Positions 14,367 to 20,773 of a DNA stretch of 20,773 bases are shown here, piece after piece. This DNA comes from an uncultured Collinsella sp. (lineage in GTDB: Bacteria > Actinomycetota > Coriobacteriia > Coriobacteriales > Coriobacteriaceae): positions 1-20,773 of the forward strand of contig URYU01000013.1 in NCBI GenBank assembly GCA_900552155.1, read 5' to 3'. The first letter of the stretch is position 1; the number at the start of each line of letters is the position of its first letter. A program made the translations under genes and the position numbers. The notes beneath the pieces are model-generated. The model worked only from the letters and a program-made list of their open reading frames with translations, was not told where the DNA came from and did no database searches.

Positions 14367-16589
14367 TTACTCGCTGTAGCGGGTGGCGACGGCAGCTTGT
14401 ACCATGCCAGTGCTCATGAGGTAGGTCACCAGGAAGTAGCCACCGTATGCTGCCAGGAAGATTGCACAGGTGAGGCCCACGGTGCCGCCGATGCTCATAT
14501 TTCCGAATATGCTCACGATCTCGATGATCACCTTAAGTGCCACAAAGGAGTGCGCCAAGCCCACTGCCAGCGGGAACAGGAAGAATACCGCTTGCTGCGC
14601 CATCACCGAATGGCGAATCTGGCGGTCGTCGCAGCCGATCTGTGCCAGCACACGATAGTTGCGGCTGCCGTCGGCCACGTTGGAGAGTTGCTGGATCGAC
14701 AGAATCGCCGCGCATGCAACGACCAATACAAAGCCGATGTAGATGGCTAGGTAGCTAATAAGACCGTTCATTTGCGCTGCTTGCGCGTACATCTCGGAGC
14801 GTGTAATGAAGGTTCCCCACGACCCCGGCTCCTTGCCGTCAACGAGCAGATTGTCGAGCACCGTGTATTTAATACTCTCGTCTGCCTCGGTCGTATCCAT
14901 CCCCTGTTTGTAGTTAACGAGCAGGCTACTGGAATACGGCTGCAGATTAAGTTGGGACAACAGCTCGTCGGCAACGACGACGGTACCCGGATTACTGCCC
15001 ATCGTCGAGTTGGCGATGGCCGCCGCATCTTCGTCCGACTTATCGGTTGCGGGCTTGAGCGTATGCCCGCCCAAGGTAAGGGCATGGCCGCCAGCCATAT
15101 ACTTGGTGTACATGTCGACCAGCTCGCCGCCCATATCACACGTGAGCAGATACTGGTCGTGACCGATGTGCACCGGCTCCTCGCCCATCATCTGACGCAG
15201 TTTGTTGTACTGGCTCGCCGGCGTCACAAACAGACCCATCGTATCGGCATTGCTACCCCCGAACGCCTTGGGAAGCTTTTCGCCCATGGCCTTGCACATT
15301 TCACTTGGAGTCACCGAAGGATCCGAACCGCCAAGCGGGTAACTCAGATACGAATCGATCTGCACATGCTCACCGGCAACATCGGCAATATTGACCTTCT
15401 TGCCGGTCTCGTCGTTGTTGTCCGCCGACTTGCCCTTACGATCGCCGTGCCATGGATCGCCGTGCCATGCGGAGTACAAATCGACCGTACTATCGGCCAG
15501 CACCATGCGATCGGCTTCAGACGGATTGATGTACTCTTTGTAGTAGTCGAGCGTATCGGGCGTGTAATAGACATACGTCTGTGACACGTCAACAGGGTTA
15601 TAGCGCTCCAGGTTTTCGTTCATCACATTGGCAATCGACATACCGCACGTCACCGAGGTGATGGCCAAAAACAGGAGCATCGCGATGACGCCCATCGAAA
15701 AGCACACCGTGTTGACCTTGGCCGCAAGCTGACGCACGGTAAACATGTTGAGGCCGCGCCAATACACGCCGCGCAGGCTCTGCAGCAGCTTGATGAGCAT
15801 GCCCGAGAGTCCCCAGAACAGGGCAAAGGTGCCCACGGTAACCATAGCGGTCGTAATACCAAACTGGCTCATGGCCTCTTGCAGCTTGCTGTCCGTCGCG
15901 GTTAGCGGGAACCCATCACGTAGCAGACGGTAATAGGCCACGCCCACAAGCACCACGCCCACGGCAAAGATGGCAATCGCGATCCAGGGGTTGCGTGTCT
16001 TGATGCTCTCGTTGCGACGCTCGGCACCCATAAGCTCGATGAGTTTGGTACGACGCACGGCGCGAAGGTTCAGCAGTAGCGTGAGCACAAACATTACGAG
16101 CATGCAGGCAAGGGTCAGATTGAACGCATGCACCGAGAAAAAGAAGTGGAAATTGGCGATCTGTGTCTTAAAGAGCGAGGCCGTAAAGAACGTCATGAGC
16201 TGGGAGAGTCCCACACCCAGCACAATGCCGGCGACAAAGGCCACGACCGATACTATCACGGTCTCGAGCGCCATGATCGTGGCGACGCGCCCGCGCCCCA
16301 TGCCGAGCACCTGGTACAGGCCAAACTCCTTCTTGCGGCGTTTCATGATGAAGTTATTGGCATACACCATCAAAAAGGCCATGACACCGGCCAAAAAGTA
16401 CGTCAGGTCGCCGAGTATGCTGCCCATAACCTGCGCCAAGCCCTCTTCATCGATGCCGGCGATGTCGACCTGCATCGAGATGGTGTTAAAGGCATAGAAG
16501 ACCGTGACGCCCAGGGTGAGCGTCAAAAGGTAGACGAGGTAGTCGCGGCCGGCGCGGCGGACGTTGCCCCAAGCGAGTTTACAGAGCAT
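14367..16589 (-). CDS. ABC transporter permease, FtsX/MacB fold, BceB-like
   Basis: A 740-residue permease from ATG 16589 (GAGGG upstream; GTG 16601 is an alternative adding four residues). Four N-terminal helices (about 15-185), two more near 205-300, a large extracytoplasmic region (~320-590) and four C-terminal helices give the ten-helix BceB plan with one big external domain. The start KLAWGNVRRAGRDYLVYLLTLTLGVTVFY and the cytosolic MKRRKKEFGLYQVLGMGRGR are typical of the family. Such permeases with a BceA-type ATPase protect against or sense cell-wall-active peptides (bacitracin, lantibiotics). The start overlaps the ATPase gene end by 11 bases. No two-component system lies in the window, so the ligand and control are unknown. 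Confidence 0.9.
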   Translation of the reverse strand: MLCKLAWGNVRRAGRDYLVYLLTLTLGVTVFYAFNTISMQVDIAGIDEEGLAQVMGSILGDLTYFLAGVMAFLMVYANNFIMKRRKKEFGLYQVLGMGRGRVATIMALETVIVSVVAFVAGIVLGVGLSQLMTFFTASLFKTQIANFHFFFSVHAFNLTLACMLVMFVLTLLLNLRAVRRTKLIELMGAERRNESIKTRNPWIAIAIFAVGVVLVGVAYYRLLRDGFPLTATDSKLQEAMSQFGITTAMVTVGTFALFWGLSGMLIKLLQSLRGVYWRGLNMFTVRQLAAKVNTVCFSMGVIAMLLFLAITSVTCGMSIANVMNENLERYNPVDVSQTYVYYTPDTLDYYKEYINPSEADRMVLADSTVDLYSAWHGDPWHGDRKGKSADNNDETGKKVNIADVAGEHVQIDSYLSYPLGGSDPSVTPSEMCKAMGEKLPKAFGGSNADTMGLFVTPASQYNKLRQMMGEEPVHIGHDQYLLTCDMGGELVDMYTKYMAGGHALTLGGHTLKPATDKSDEDAAAIANSTMGSNPGTVVVADELLSQLNLQPYSSSLLVNYKQGMDTTEADESIKYTVLDNLLVDGKEPGSWGTFITRSEMYAQAAQMNGLISYLAIYIGFVLVVACAAILSIQQLSNVADGSRNYRVLAQIGCDDRQIRHSVMAQQAVFFLFPLAVGLAHSFVALKVIIEIVSIFGNMSIGGTVGLTCAIFLAAYGGYFLVTYLMSTGMVQAAVATRYSE

Positions 16590-17364
16590 CGGAGCCCTCA
16601 CCGCCCATCATGGCAACGACCTCCATAATGCGGTCGAAGAACTCTCGGCGGTCGATGTCGCCGCGGCGCAGCTCGGTGAAGATCTTGCCGTCGCGAATAA
16701 ACAGCACACGGCTCGTGTAGCTGGCGGCAAAGCTGTCATGCGTGACCATGAGCACGGTGGCGCGCAGGCGGCGATTGAGGGCCTCCAGGCTCTCGAGCAG
16801 CAGGCGGGCGCTCTTGGAATCGAGAGCGCCGGTGGGCTCGTCGGCCATGATCATGGTGGGGTCGGTAACGAGCGCGCGAGCCGCGGCAACGCGCTGCTGC
16901 TGACCGCCGGACATCTGGTAGGGATACTTGTCGAGCACCTGACTGATGGACAGGCGCGCTGCCACGTCCTGCACGCAGGTCGAGATCTCTGCCGAGTTTG
17001 TACGGGCGATGGTGAGCGGCAGGGCGATGTTCTCGCGTGCCGTGAGCGTATCGAGTAGGTTGGAGTCCTGGAAGATAAAGCCGAGCTCCTCGCGGCGGAA
17101 CTGCGAAAGCTTGGCCTGCTTCATGCGCGTCACGTCCTGCCCGTTGATGCGGATCGTGCCACTTGTGGCGCTATCGATGGTCGAAACGCAGTTGAGCAAC
17201 GTCGACTTGCCCGAGCCCGAAGCACCCATGATGCCAACGAATTCGCCGCGGTTGACGGTAAAGCTGACGTCGTTGAGCGCACGGGTCACATTGCCCAGCG
17301 CTCCATATACCTTTTCGAGATGCGCGACCTCCAGTACCGGGGTCGCCATGTGCGTGGTTTGCAT
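16579..17364 (-). CDS. ABC transporter ATPase, BceA/MacB type
   Basis: A 261-residue cytosolic ATPase powering the overlapping BceB-like permease. Walker A is GASGSGKST (47-55), the Q-loop lies in GFIFQDSNLLDTLTARENIALPL, the signature is MSGGQQQR (151-158), Walker B is MIMADEPTGALD with Glu176, and switch His209 lies in MVTHD. Every catalytic residue is present. The start at ATG 17364 has AAAGGAC about six bases upstream; an internal Met at position 6 is a weaker alternative. It is the first gene of a two-gene operon read leftward. Confidence 0.94.
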   Translation of the reverse strand: MQTTHMATPVLEVAHLEKVYGALGNVTRALNDVSFTVNRGEFVGIMGASGSGKSTLLNCVSTIDSATSGTIRINGQDVTRMKQAKLSQFRREELGFIFQDSNLLDTLTARENIALPLTIARTNSAEISTCVQDVAARLSISQVLDKYPYQMSGGQQQRVAAARALVTDPTMIMADEPTGALDSKSARLLLESLEALNRRLRATVLMVTHDSFAASYTSRVLFIRDGKIFTELRRGDIDRREFFDRIMEVVAMMGGEGSDAL

Positions 17365-17447
17365 ACCGAGTCCTTTCTTGCAATTAGTCTACGGCATCTA
17401 TAGTCGCAAGAAGACGAGTCGGCTACCATCGATATGGCTTACGCTTG

Positions 17448-17465
17448 CCTTACCGTTGTGTAAGG
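17448..17465. promoter_or_regulatory. Small palindrome upstream of the ABC ATPase gene
   Basis: CCTTAC (17448-17453) and GTAAGG (17460-17465) form a perfect 6-bp inverted repeat with a 6-base centre, about 85 bases upstream of the ATPase start. A regulator operator is possible; no adjacent regulator gene is present. Confidence 0.3.
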
Positions 17466-17468
17466 TAG

Positions 17469-17581
17469 GGGTAGTCTTTTTGGGACGGGGCTTTTTTAGC
17501 TACCCCATCCGAAGCCTTCGAAGCATGGGGCCGCGTTTGGCATAGGGCAGCTAAAAAAGCCCCGTCCCAAAAAGACTACCC
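17469..17581. repeat. Large palindrome with perfect 33-bp arms (MITE/REPIN-like)
   Basis: 17469-17501 and 17549-17581 are exact reverse complements over 33 bp, separated by 47 bases that contain a further CCCCAT (17503-17508)..ATGGGG (17525-17530) hairpin. Each arm contains CTTTTTGGGACGGGGC and a T6 run before AGCT. It fills most of the region between two divergent genes, ending 32 bases before the Nudix-Vsr start codon. Perfect arms in an intergenic spacer suggest recent insertion or strong constraint. Confidence 0.85.
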
Positions 17582-17613
17582 TGCCACTTGTTGATGTTGA
17601 GAGAGGACTCCTG

Positions 17614-18603
17614 TTGAAGACTGTTCATGTTGCCGCTGGGATCATTCGCAAGGAAGGATCTGACGAGCTGCTTGCCGTGCAGCGCGGCTACGGCGACATG
17701 CTGGGACTTTGGGAGTTCCCCGGTGGCAAGCTCATGCGCGGCGAGACGCCCGAGGACGCCGTGCGCCGCGAGCTTATGGAAGAGCTGCAGGTAAAAGTCA
17801 CCAACCTGCGTGACTTCTACACCGTTGAGTATGACTACCCCGATTTTCATCTCTCCATGGAGTGCTACTACTGCTCGCTCGCCGATGAATCCGATGAACC
17901 TCAGAAGCACGACCGCCAGCTTGATATCAGCTGGATTCCGCGCACCTCGCTTGCCACGGTGGAATGGATGCCCGCAGACAAGGGGCTCATCGATGCCCTG
18001 ATTGAGCTGAAGGAAGACCGGCTCGAGGCCAACGGCACTGCCAACAACACCGAGGCCACCATGACCGACGAGCCCGCTTCCAAGCCCAAGCGCGCACCTA
18101 AGCGCCGCAGCAAAAAGCGTCCCAAGCCCGGTCTGCTGGACGGCATCGATACCTCGGACCTCTCCGCTGACGAGCGCGAACTGGTCCGCCGTCGCGCCGC
18201 CATCAAAAAGTCCATGAAGGGCAACAAACGCGCCAACACCAAGCCCGAGCTGCTCGTACGACAGCGCCTGCGCGCAGCGGGCCTTACGGGTTATCGCTTG
18301 GAATGGAAGGTGCCCGGAAAACCCGACATCGCCTTTCCCGGGCGCAAGATCGCCATCTTCGTCAACGGCTGCTTTTGGCACCGCTGCCCTAAGTGCAATC
18401 CGAGCCAGCCCAAGCGCAATGTTGAGTTTTGGGAGGCAAAGTTCCGTCGCAACGTCGAGCGCGACCGCGCTGCCATGGCAGCACTCACTCAAATGGGCTG
18501 GACACCCATAACCATCTGGGAATGCGAACTCAAAAAGGACCGCATCGACGCCACCATGGAAAAGGTCATCGAGCAGGTGCGCGCCGCAGAGCCGCAGCGC
18601 TAA
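17614..18603 (+). CDS. Nudix hydrolase fused to Vsr-type mismatch endonuclease
   Basis: A 329-residue fusion. Residues 1-130 are a MutT-like Nudix domain with Nudix box G38-KLMRGE-..-RELMEELQV (Gln59 replaces the usual Gly); such domains hydrolyse oxidised nucleotides like 8-oxo-dGTP. Residues 150-205 are a Lys/Arg-rich linker (KPKRAPKRRSKKRPKPG). Residues 205-325 are a very-short-patch-repair endonuclease: PELLVRQRLR, PGKPDIAF with catalytic Asp238, NGCFWHRCPKC with His256 and the zinc-site cysteines, FWEAKFRRNVERD and IWECEL with Cys304. Vsr nicks 5' to T in T:G mismatches left by deaminated 5-methylcytosine. The start is TTG 17614 with GAGG seven bases upstream. No cytosine methylase gene is nearby. 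Both domains look intact, so bifunctional DNA and nucleotide repair is plausible; no frameshift is needed to join them. Confidence 0.88.
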   Translation: MKTVHVAAGIIRKEGSDELLAVQRGYGDMLGLWEFPGGKLMRGETPEDAVRRELMEELQVKVTNLRDFYTVEYDYPDFHLSMECYYCSLADESDEPQKHDRQLDISWIPRTSLATVEWMPADKGLIDALIELKEDRLEANGTANNTEATMTDEPASKPKRAPKRRSKKRPKPGLLDGIDTSDLSADERELVRRRAAIKKSMKGNKRANTKPELLVRQRLRAAGLTGYRLEWKVPGKPDIAFPGRKIAIFVNGCFWHRCPKCNPSQPKRNVEFWEAKFRRNVERDRAAMAALTQMGWTPITIWECELKKDRIDATMEKVIEQVRAAEPQR

Positions 18604-18857
18604 GAACGAGCCGTCCACACGCCCCACACAGGCGAGCCACATCCGCGCCACAAACCTTAGAAAGCCCTTAAGCTCAAAACCTTTCAAGAGTGTTACTCGA
18701 TAGCTTTGACCTGCAGTTTCATTGTTACGTCAAACCTCATTAAGCCTTTCTTTAGCGCTTCTTTGCAACAGCCGCGGCATAATACTGCCAACGCACGGGA
18801 CCTAGCAGCACACCCCGTGCGCAACCTTTTGGTGGACATCGAGGAGGCCGCATAAGC
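18604..18857. other. Intergenic region with no recognised gene
   Basis: Lower in GC than its surroundings. It contains a TTTGAC..GTCAAA inverted repeat near 18703-18732 and a -10-like CATAAT at 18778-18783 without a matching -35. A short frame ending at the TAA of 18852-18854 (residues RNLLVDIEEAA at its end) overlaps the ribosome site of the small ORF that follows. I see no terminator after the Nudix-Vsr gene. Confidence 0.4.
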
Positions 18858-19067
18858 ATGCATTCTTCCAATGACGCAACACAGCAGCCATCCCTAAAAC
18901 ATGCAAACCTTTTCTCCTTCCCCCCGACACAGAGAAACGGCCTCCTCGACTCCCCAACCCCAAAACCCAAACGCTCAACCGATCAGAATCTCAACCAGCG
19001 AGCATCGTTCGAAAAGCTCCAAGCATCCCTAAACAAGTCATTCCCCAACCAAGCCCGGGCATACTAA
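18858..19067 (+). CDS. Doubtful small ORF, 69 residues
   Basis: An ATG with GAGGAGG about ten bases upstream opens a 69-residue frame rich in Pro, Ser, Asn and Gln (e.g. LLDSPTPKPKRSTDQNLNQR), hydrophilic, with no motif, signal peptide or membrane segment. Third-position GC is lower than in neighbouring genes. After the TAA the frame stays readable for about 25 codons (PLINKEALTPHPFSPN), so this could be a decayed gene rather than a complete small protein. I do not recognise it. Confidence 0.25.
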   Translation: MHSSNDATQQPSLKHANLFSFPPTQRNGLLDSPTPKPKRSTDQNLNQRASFEKLQASLNKSFPNQARAY

Positions 19068-19142
19068 CCCCTCATCAACAAAGAAGCCCTGACGCCCCAC
19101 CCCTTCAGCCCCAACACCACAAGGGCGATTGAGCAGGACGGT

Positions 19143-19281
19143 TTGGGCGGGTCCCCGTACTTAGTTTCCAAAATCATTCCGCAGCGCGAAGGCCCCCGTT
19201 GTCAACGCTTCGGAGAAGCGAGACAACGGGGGCCTTCATGCGCGAGGACGTTTTGGAAACTAAGTACGGGGACCCGCCCAA
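19143..19281. repeat. Large nested palindrome with perfect 31-bp arms (MITE/REPIN-like)
   Basis: 19143-19173 and 19251-19281 are exact reverse complements over 31 bp; each arm contains the strand-matched core GGGTCCCCGTAC. A second perfect stem lies inside (GAAGGCCCCCGTTGTC at 19188-19203 with 19220-19235), with CGCG outside and GCTTC/GAAGC within. The whole 139-base element can fold into one long rod. It lies 31 bases beyond the aldolase stop and has no coding content. Confidence 0.85.
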
Positions 19282-19296
19282 GCCGTCCGGTGGGAT

Positions 19297-19320
19297 CAGA
19301 GTACCCTTGCTGTTACTCTG
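19297..19320 (-). repeat. Hairpin overlapping the aldolase stop codon
   Basis: CAGAGTA (19297-19303) pairs with TACTCTG (19314-19320), which includes part of the aldolase TAA stop. No T-run follows, so it is at most a weak 3'-end structure. Confidence 0.35.
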
Positions 19321-20170
19321 CTTTGCCCACAGAGTTGAGGTTGGTCATGCGGATCTTAACCAGCTCGGTGATCTCACGCATGCCCTCCTTGGCCGGCTTC
19401 TTGGGATCGAAGCAGGCAGGGTTCTCGGCCATGTAGGCCATGAAGCCCTTGGTGTAGGCCTGACGCAGCTCGGTGGCGTAGTTGACCTTGCAGATGCCGT
19501 TCTTCACAGCCTCGGCGACCTGCTCATCGGGCACACCGGAGGTGCCGTGCAGAACCAGCGGCACGTCGACGGCGTCGCGGATGGCCTTGACCACGGACTG
19601 CTCGATGTGCGGATCGCTCGTGTACACGCCGTGGCTGGTGCCAACGCCAATAGCGAGAGAGGTGCAGCCGGTGCGCTCGACGAACTCCTTGGCCTCGGCC
19701 GGATCGGTGTAGGGGCTCTCGCCCTCAACCGCGGGACCGTCGTCCTCCTTGCCGCCAACCTTACCGAGCTCGGCCTCGACGGGCACGCCCATGGCGCGGC
19801 CAGCATCGGCGACGGACTTGGTCAGGGCAATGTTGTCCTCGAAGGACTCGTGCGAGCCGTCGATCATGACTGAGGTGTAGCCAGTGCGGAAAGCCTGCAT
19901 GCAGCGGTCATAGCCATCGCCGTGATCGAGGTGCAGAGCGACGGGCACGGAAGCGCGCTCGGCGGCAGCCTTGACCATGCCGTAGAAGTAATCCAGACCA
20001 GCGGTCTTGATGGTGCCCGGGGTGGTCTGCATGATGACGGGGGACTTGGTCTCCTCGGCAGCGGCCAGAACGGCCATAACAAACTCGAGGTTCTCGACGT
20101 TGAACGCGCCGACGGCGTAGTGGCCGGCCTGAGCGTCCTTGAGCATCTTTTCGGTGGTAACAAGTGCCAT
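19313..20170 (-). CDS. fba: Class II (zinc) fructose-bisphosphate aldolase
   Basis: A 285-residue cytosolic zinc aldolase, the same length as Bacillus FbaA, cleaving fructose 1,6-bisphosphate to dihydroxyacetone phosphate and glyceraldehyde 3-phosphate. Key residues: catalytic Asp82 and zinc His83 in LHLDHGDG, MIDGSHESFEDNI, VEAELGKVGGKEDD, zinc His180 in GVGTSHG, zinc His208 in LVLHGTSGV, and KVNYATEL. Related tagatose-bisphosphate aldolases (GatY/KbaY) share these motifs, so substrate choice is not certain. A divergent DeoR-family gene keeps a sugar-specific role possible. The start at ATG 20170 has GGAGAGGAG about nine bases upstream; the upstream open frame is leader sequence. Confidence 0.93.
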   Translation of the reverse strand: MALVTTEKMLKDAQAGHYAVGAFNVENLEFVMAVLAAAEETKSPVIMQTTPGTIKTAGLDYFYGMVKAAAERASVPVALHLDHGDGYDRCMQAFRTGYTSVMIDGSHESFEDNIALTKSVADAGRAMGVPVEAELGKVGGKEDDGPAVEGESPYTDPAEAKEFVERTGCTSLAIGVGTSHGVYTSDPHIEQSVVKAIRDAVDVPLVLHGTSGVPDEQVAEAVKNGICKVNYATELRQAYTKGFMAYMAENPACFDPKKPAKEGMREITELVKIRMTNLNSVGKAE

Positions 20171-20255
20171 GAGCGTTTGCTCCTCTCCCTCGCCCGCATC
20201 TGGACATCGGGCGTAGTTGTTCACAAGGCGTTTTACCTTGCGTTTTGCTGCGCTC

Positions 20256-20261
20256 ATTGTA
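20256..20261 (-). promoter_or_regulatory. Candidate -10 box of the aldolase promoter
   Basis: Reads TACAAT on the minus strand, about 85 bases before the aldolase start codon. The -35 region is weak, so this is tentative. Confidence 0.4.
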
Positions 20262-20290
20262 TGAAATTCAGCGGCTTTGCACGTGCGAGA

Positions 20291-20313
20291 TATTGAGCCC
20301 GTGCAGGTCAATA
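20291..20313. promoter_or_regulatory. Candidate operator between aldolase and DeoR genes
   Basis: TATTGA (20291-20296) and TCAATA (20308-20313) form an inverted repeat with an 11-base centre. A further GATATTGA occurs at 20366-20373, matching 20289-20296. The sites lie upstream of both divergent promoters, suitable for the adjacent DeoR protein. Confidence 0.35.
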
Positions 20314-20383
20314 CCGTCGTTTTTGAAAAGTAAACGGAAGGAATTGGAGCCGAGTGGGCGTGTTCGATATTGAATTTTGGGCG

Positions 20384-20412
20384 TTGAGCGTCTTTCTTTT
20401 ATAGAATAGATA
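20384..20412 (+). promoter_or_regulatory. Candidate promoter of the DeoR-family gene
   Basis: TTGAGC (20384-20389) and TAGATA (20407-20412) are 17 bases apart in an AT-rich stretch. Transcription would start near 20419, which excludes the in-frame ATG at 20412 as a start codon. Confidence 0.5.
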
Positions 20413-20504
20413 TGTTATCGAAATGTGTTTTCTTACTCAATAAGAAAATGAACGAAAATAGAGTCAACACAATTCCTGCAAATTTAGCTGAGAATGGAGC
20501 AGAC

Positions 20505-20773
20505 ATGGCCCAAGCTACCAACCGTGCTTTTGCCGACGAACGCCGTACCGCCATCATGGAAATGCTCGAGCATAATGCCTCGGTACAGGTAGCAGAAATC
20601 GCCCAGACCTTTGGCGTGTCCTCCGTCACCGCCCGCGCCGACCTGGACGCGCTCGCCGAAGCAGGCAAGTTGCGCCGCACGCATGGTGGCGCCGTGTCGC
20701 TCCATAAACGCCTGACCGTCTCCACGCAGGATCGCCGTATCAATGTCAACGTCGCCGCCAAGCAGGCCATCGC
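20505..20773 (+). CDS. DeoR-family transcriptional regulator, N-terminal part (runs off window)
   Basis: The first 89 residues are a DeoR helix-turn-helix region: DERRTAIMEMLEHNASVQVA, EIAQTFGVSSVTARADLDAL, then KLRRTHGGAV, the standard DeoR signature before the sugar-phosphate-binding domain, which lies beyond the window. The start at ATG 20505 has GGAG five bases upstream and fits the usual family N-terminus; in-frame ATGs at 20448 and 20412 lack ribosome sites. DeoR-family proteins usually repress sugar-catabolic genes and respond to a phosphorylated sugar. It is divergent from the aldolase gene across 334 bases, a likely target. Confidence 0.88.
   Translation, partial: MAQATNRAFADERRTAIMEMLEHNASVQVAEIAQTFGVSSVTARADLDALAEAGKLRRTHGGAVSLHKRLTVSTQDRRINVNVAAKQAI

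Noticed and set aside
17551..18687. A 378-codon minus-strand frame across the Nudix-Vsr gene.
   Set aside because: Its start lies beyond the sense gene end without a ribosome site, and its sequence shows no family features.
18763..18783. TTGCAA and CATAAT considered as a promoter for the small ORF.
   Set aside because: The two boxes are only nine bases apart, too close for a sigma-70-type promoter.

Overview
The window is about 60% GC, has dense gene packing, strong Shine-Dalgarno sites and occasional GTG/TTG starts. Protein style and gene content (lic-type PTS, class II aldolase, agmatine deiminase, heterodimeric and BceAB-type ABC transporters) suggest a gut actinobacterium of the Coriobacteriia, most likely Collinsella or a close relative. 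This is inferred from sequence style; no database was searched.

Layout. 1-2590: the end of one ABC exporter half and a complete partner half, translationally coupled, closed by a strong bidirectional terminator. The first 35-40 codons of the window do not look like an ABC protein and may mark a recombination or assembly junction. 2623-7150 (minus strand): a beta-glucoside/cellobiose PTS operon in the order IIB, IIC, IIA, 6-phospho-beta-glucosidase, then HPr and a small membrane protein. 7151-7496: divergent control region with three 19-bp palindromic sites spaced exactly 28 bp apart. 7497-9485: the PRD-type PTS regulator of the LicR class. 9594-10708: DAHP synthase with a good promoter. 11044-14057 (minus): agmatine deiminase and an APC-family permease, probably an agmatine uptake and deimination pair. 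14367-17364 (minus): BceAB-like ABC ATPase and permease. 17614-18603: an unusual Nudix-Vsr fusion protein. 18604-19142: mostly non-coding, with one doubtful small ORF. 19313-20170 (minus): class II ketose-bisphosphate aldolase. 20505 to the end: the start of a DeoR-family regulator, divergent from the aldolase.

How it works together. Phosphate would pass from HPr to IIA, to IIB and to the sugar entering through IIC; the GH1 enzyme would then cleave the phosphorylated disaccharide, and the adjacent PRD regulator would sense PTS phosphorylation. The aldolase and DeoR pair is a second carbohydrate module. Agmatine deimination gives ammonia and N-carbamoylputrescine; the genes for the next two steps are not in the window.

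The most unusual content is between the genes. Two ~160-nt hairpin elements (10709-10869 and 14183-14343) share anchor sequences while their stems differ by compensatory changes. Two large, perfect-armed inverted repeats (17469-17581 with 33-bp arms, 19143-19281 with 31-bp arms) and a smaller one (9540-9578) all carry a GGGAC-type core, as expected of mobile palindromes of the REPIN/MITE kind. With the Nudix-Vsr fusion and the 28-bp-spaced operator array, these are the best candidates for undescribed biology.
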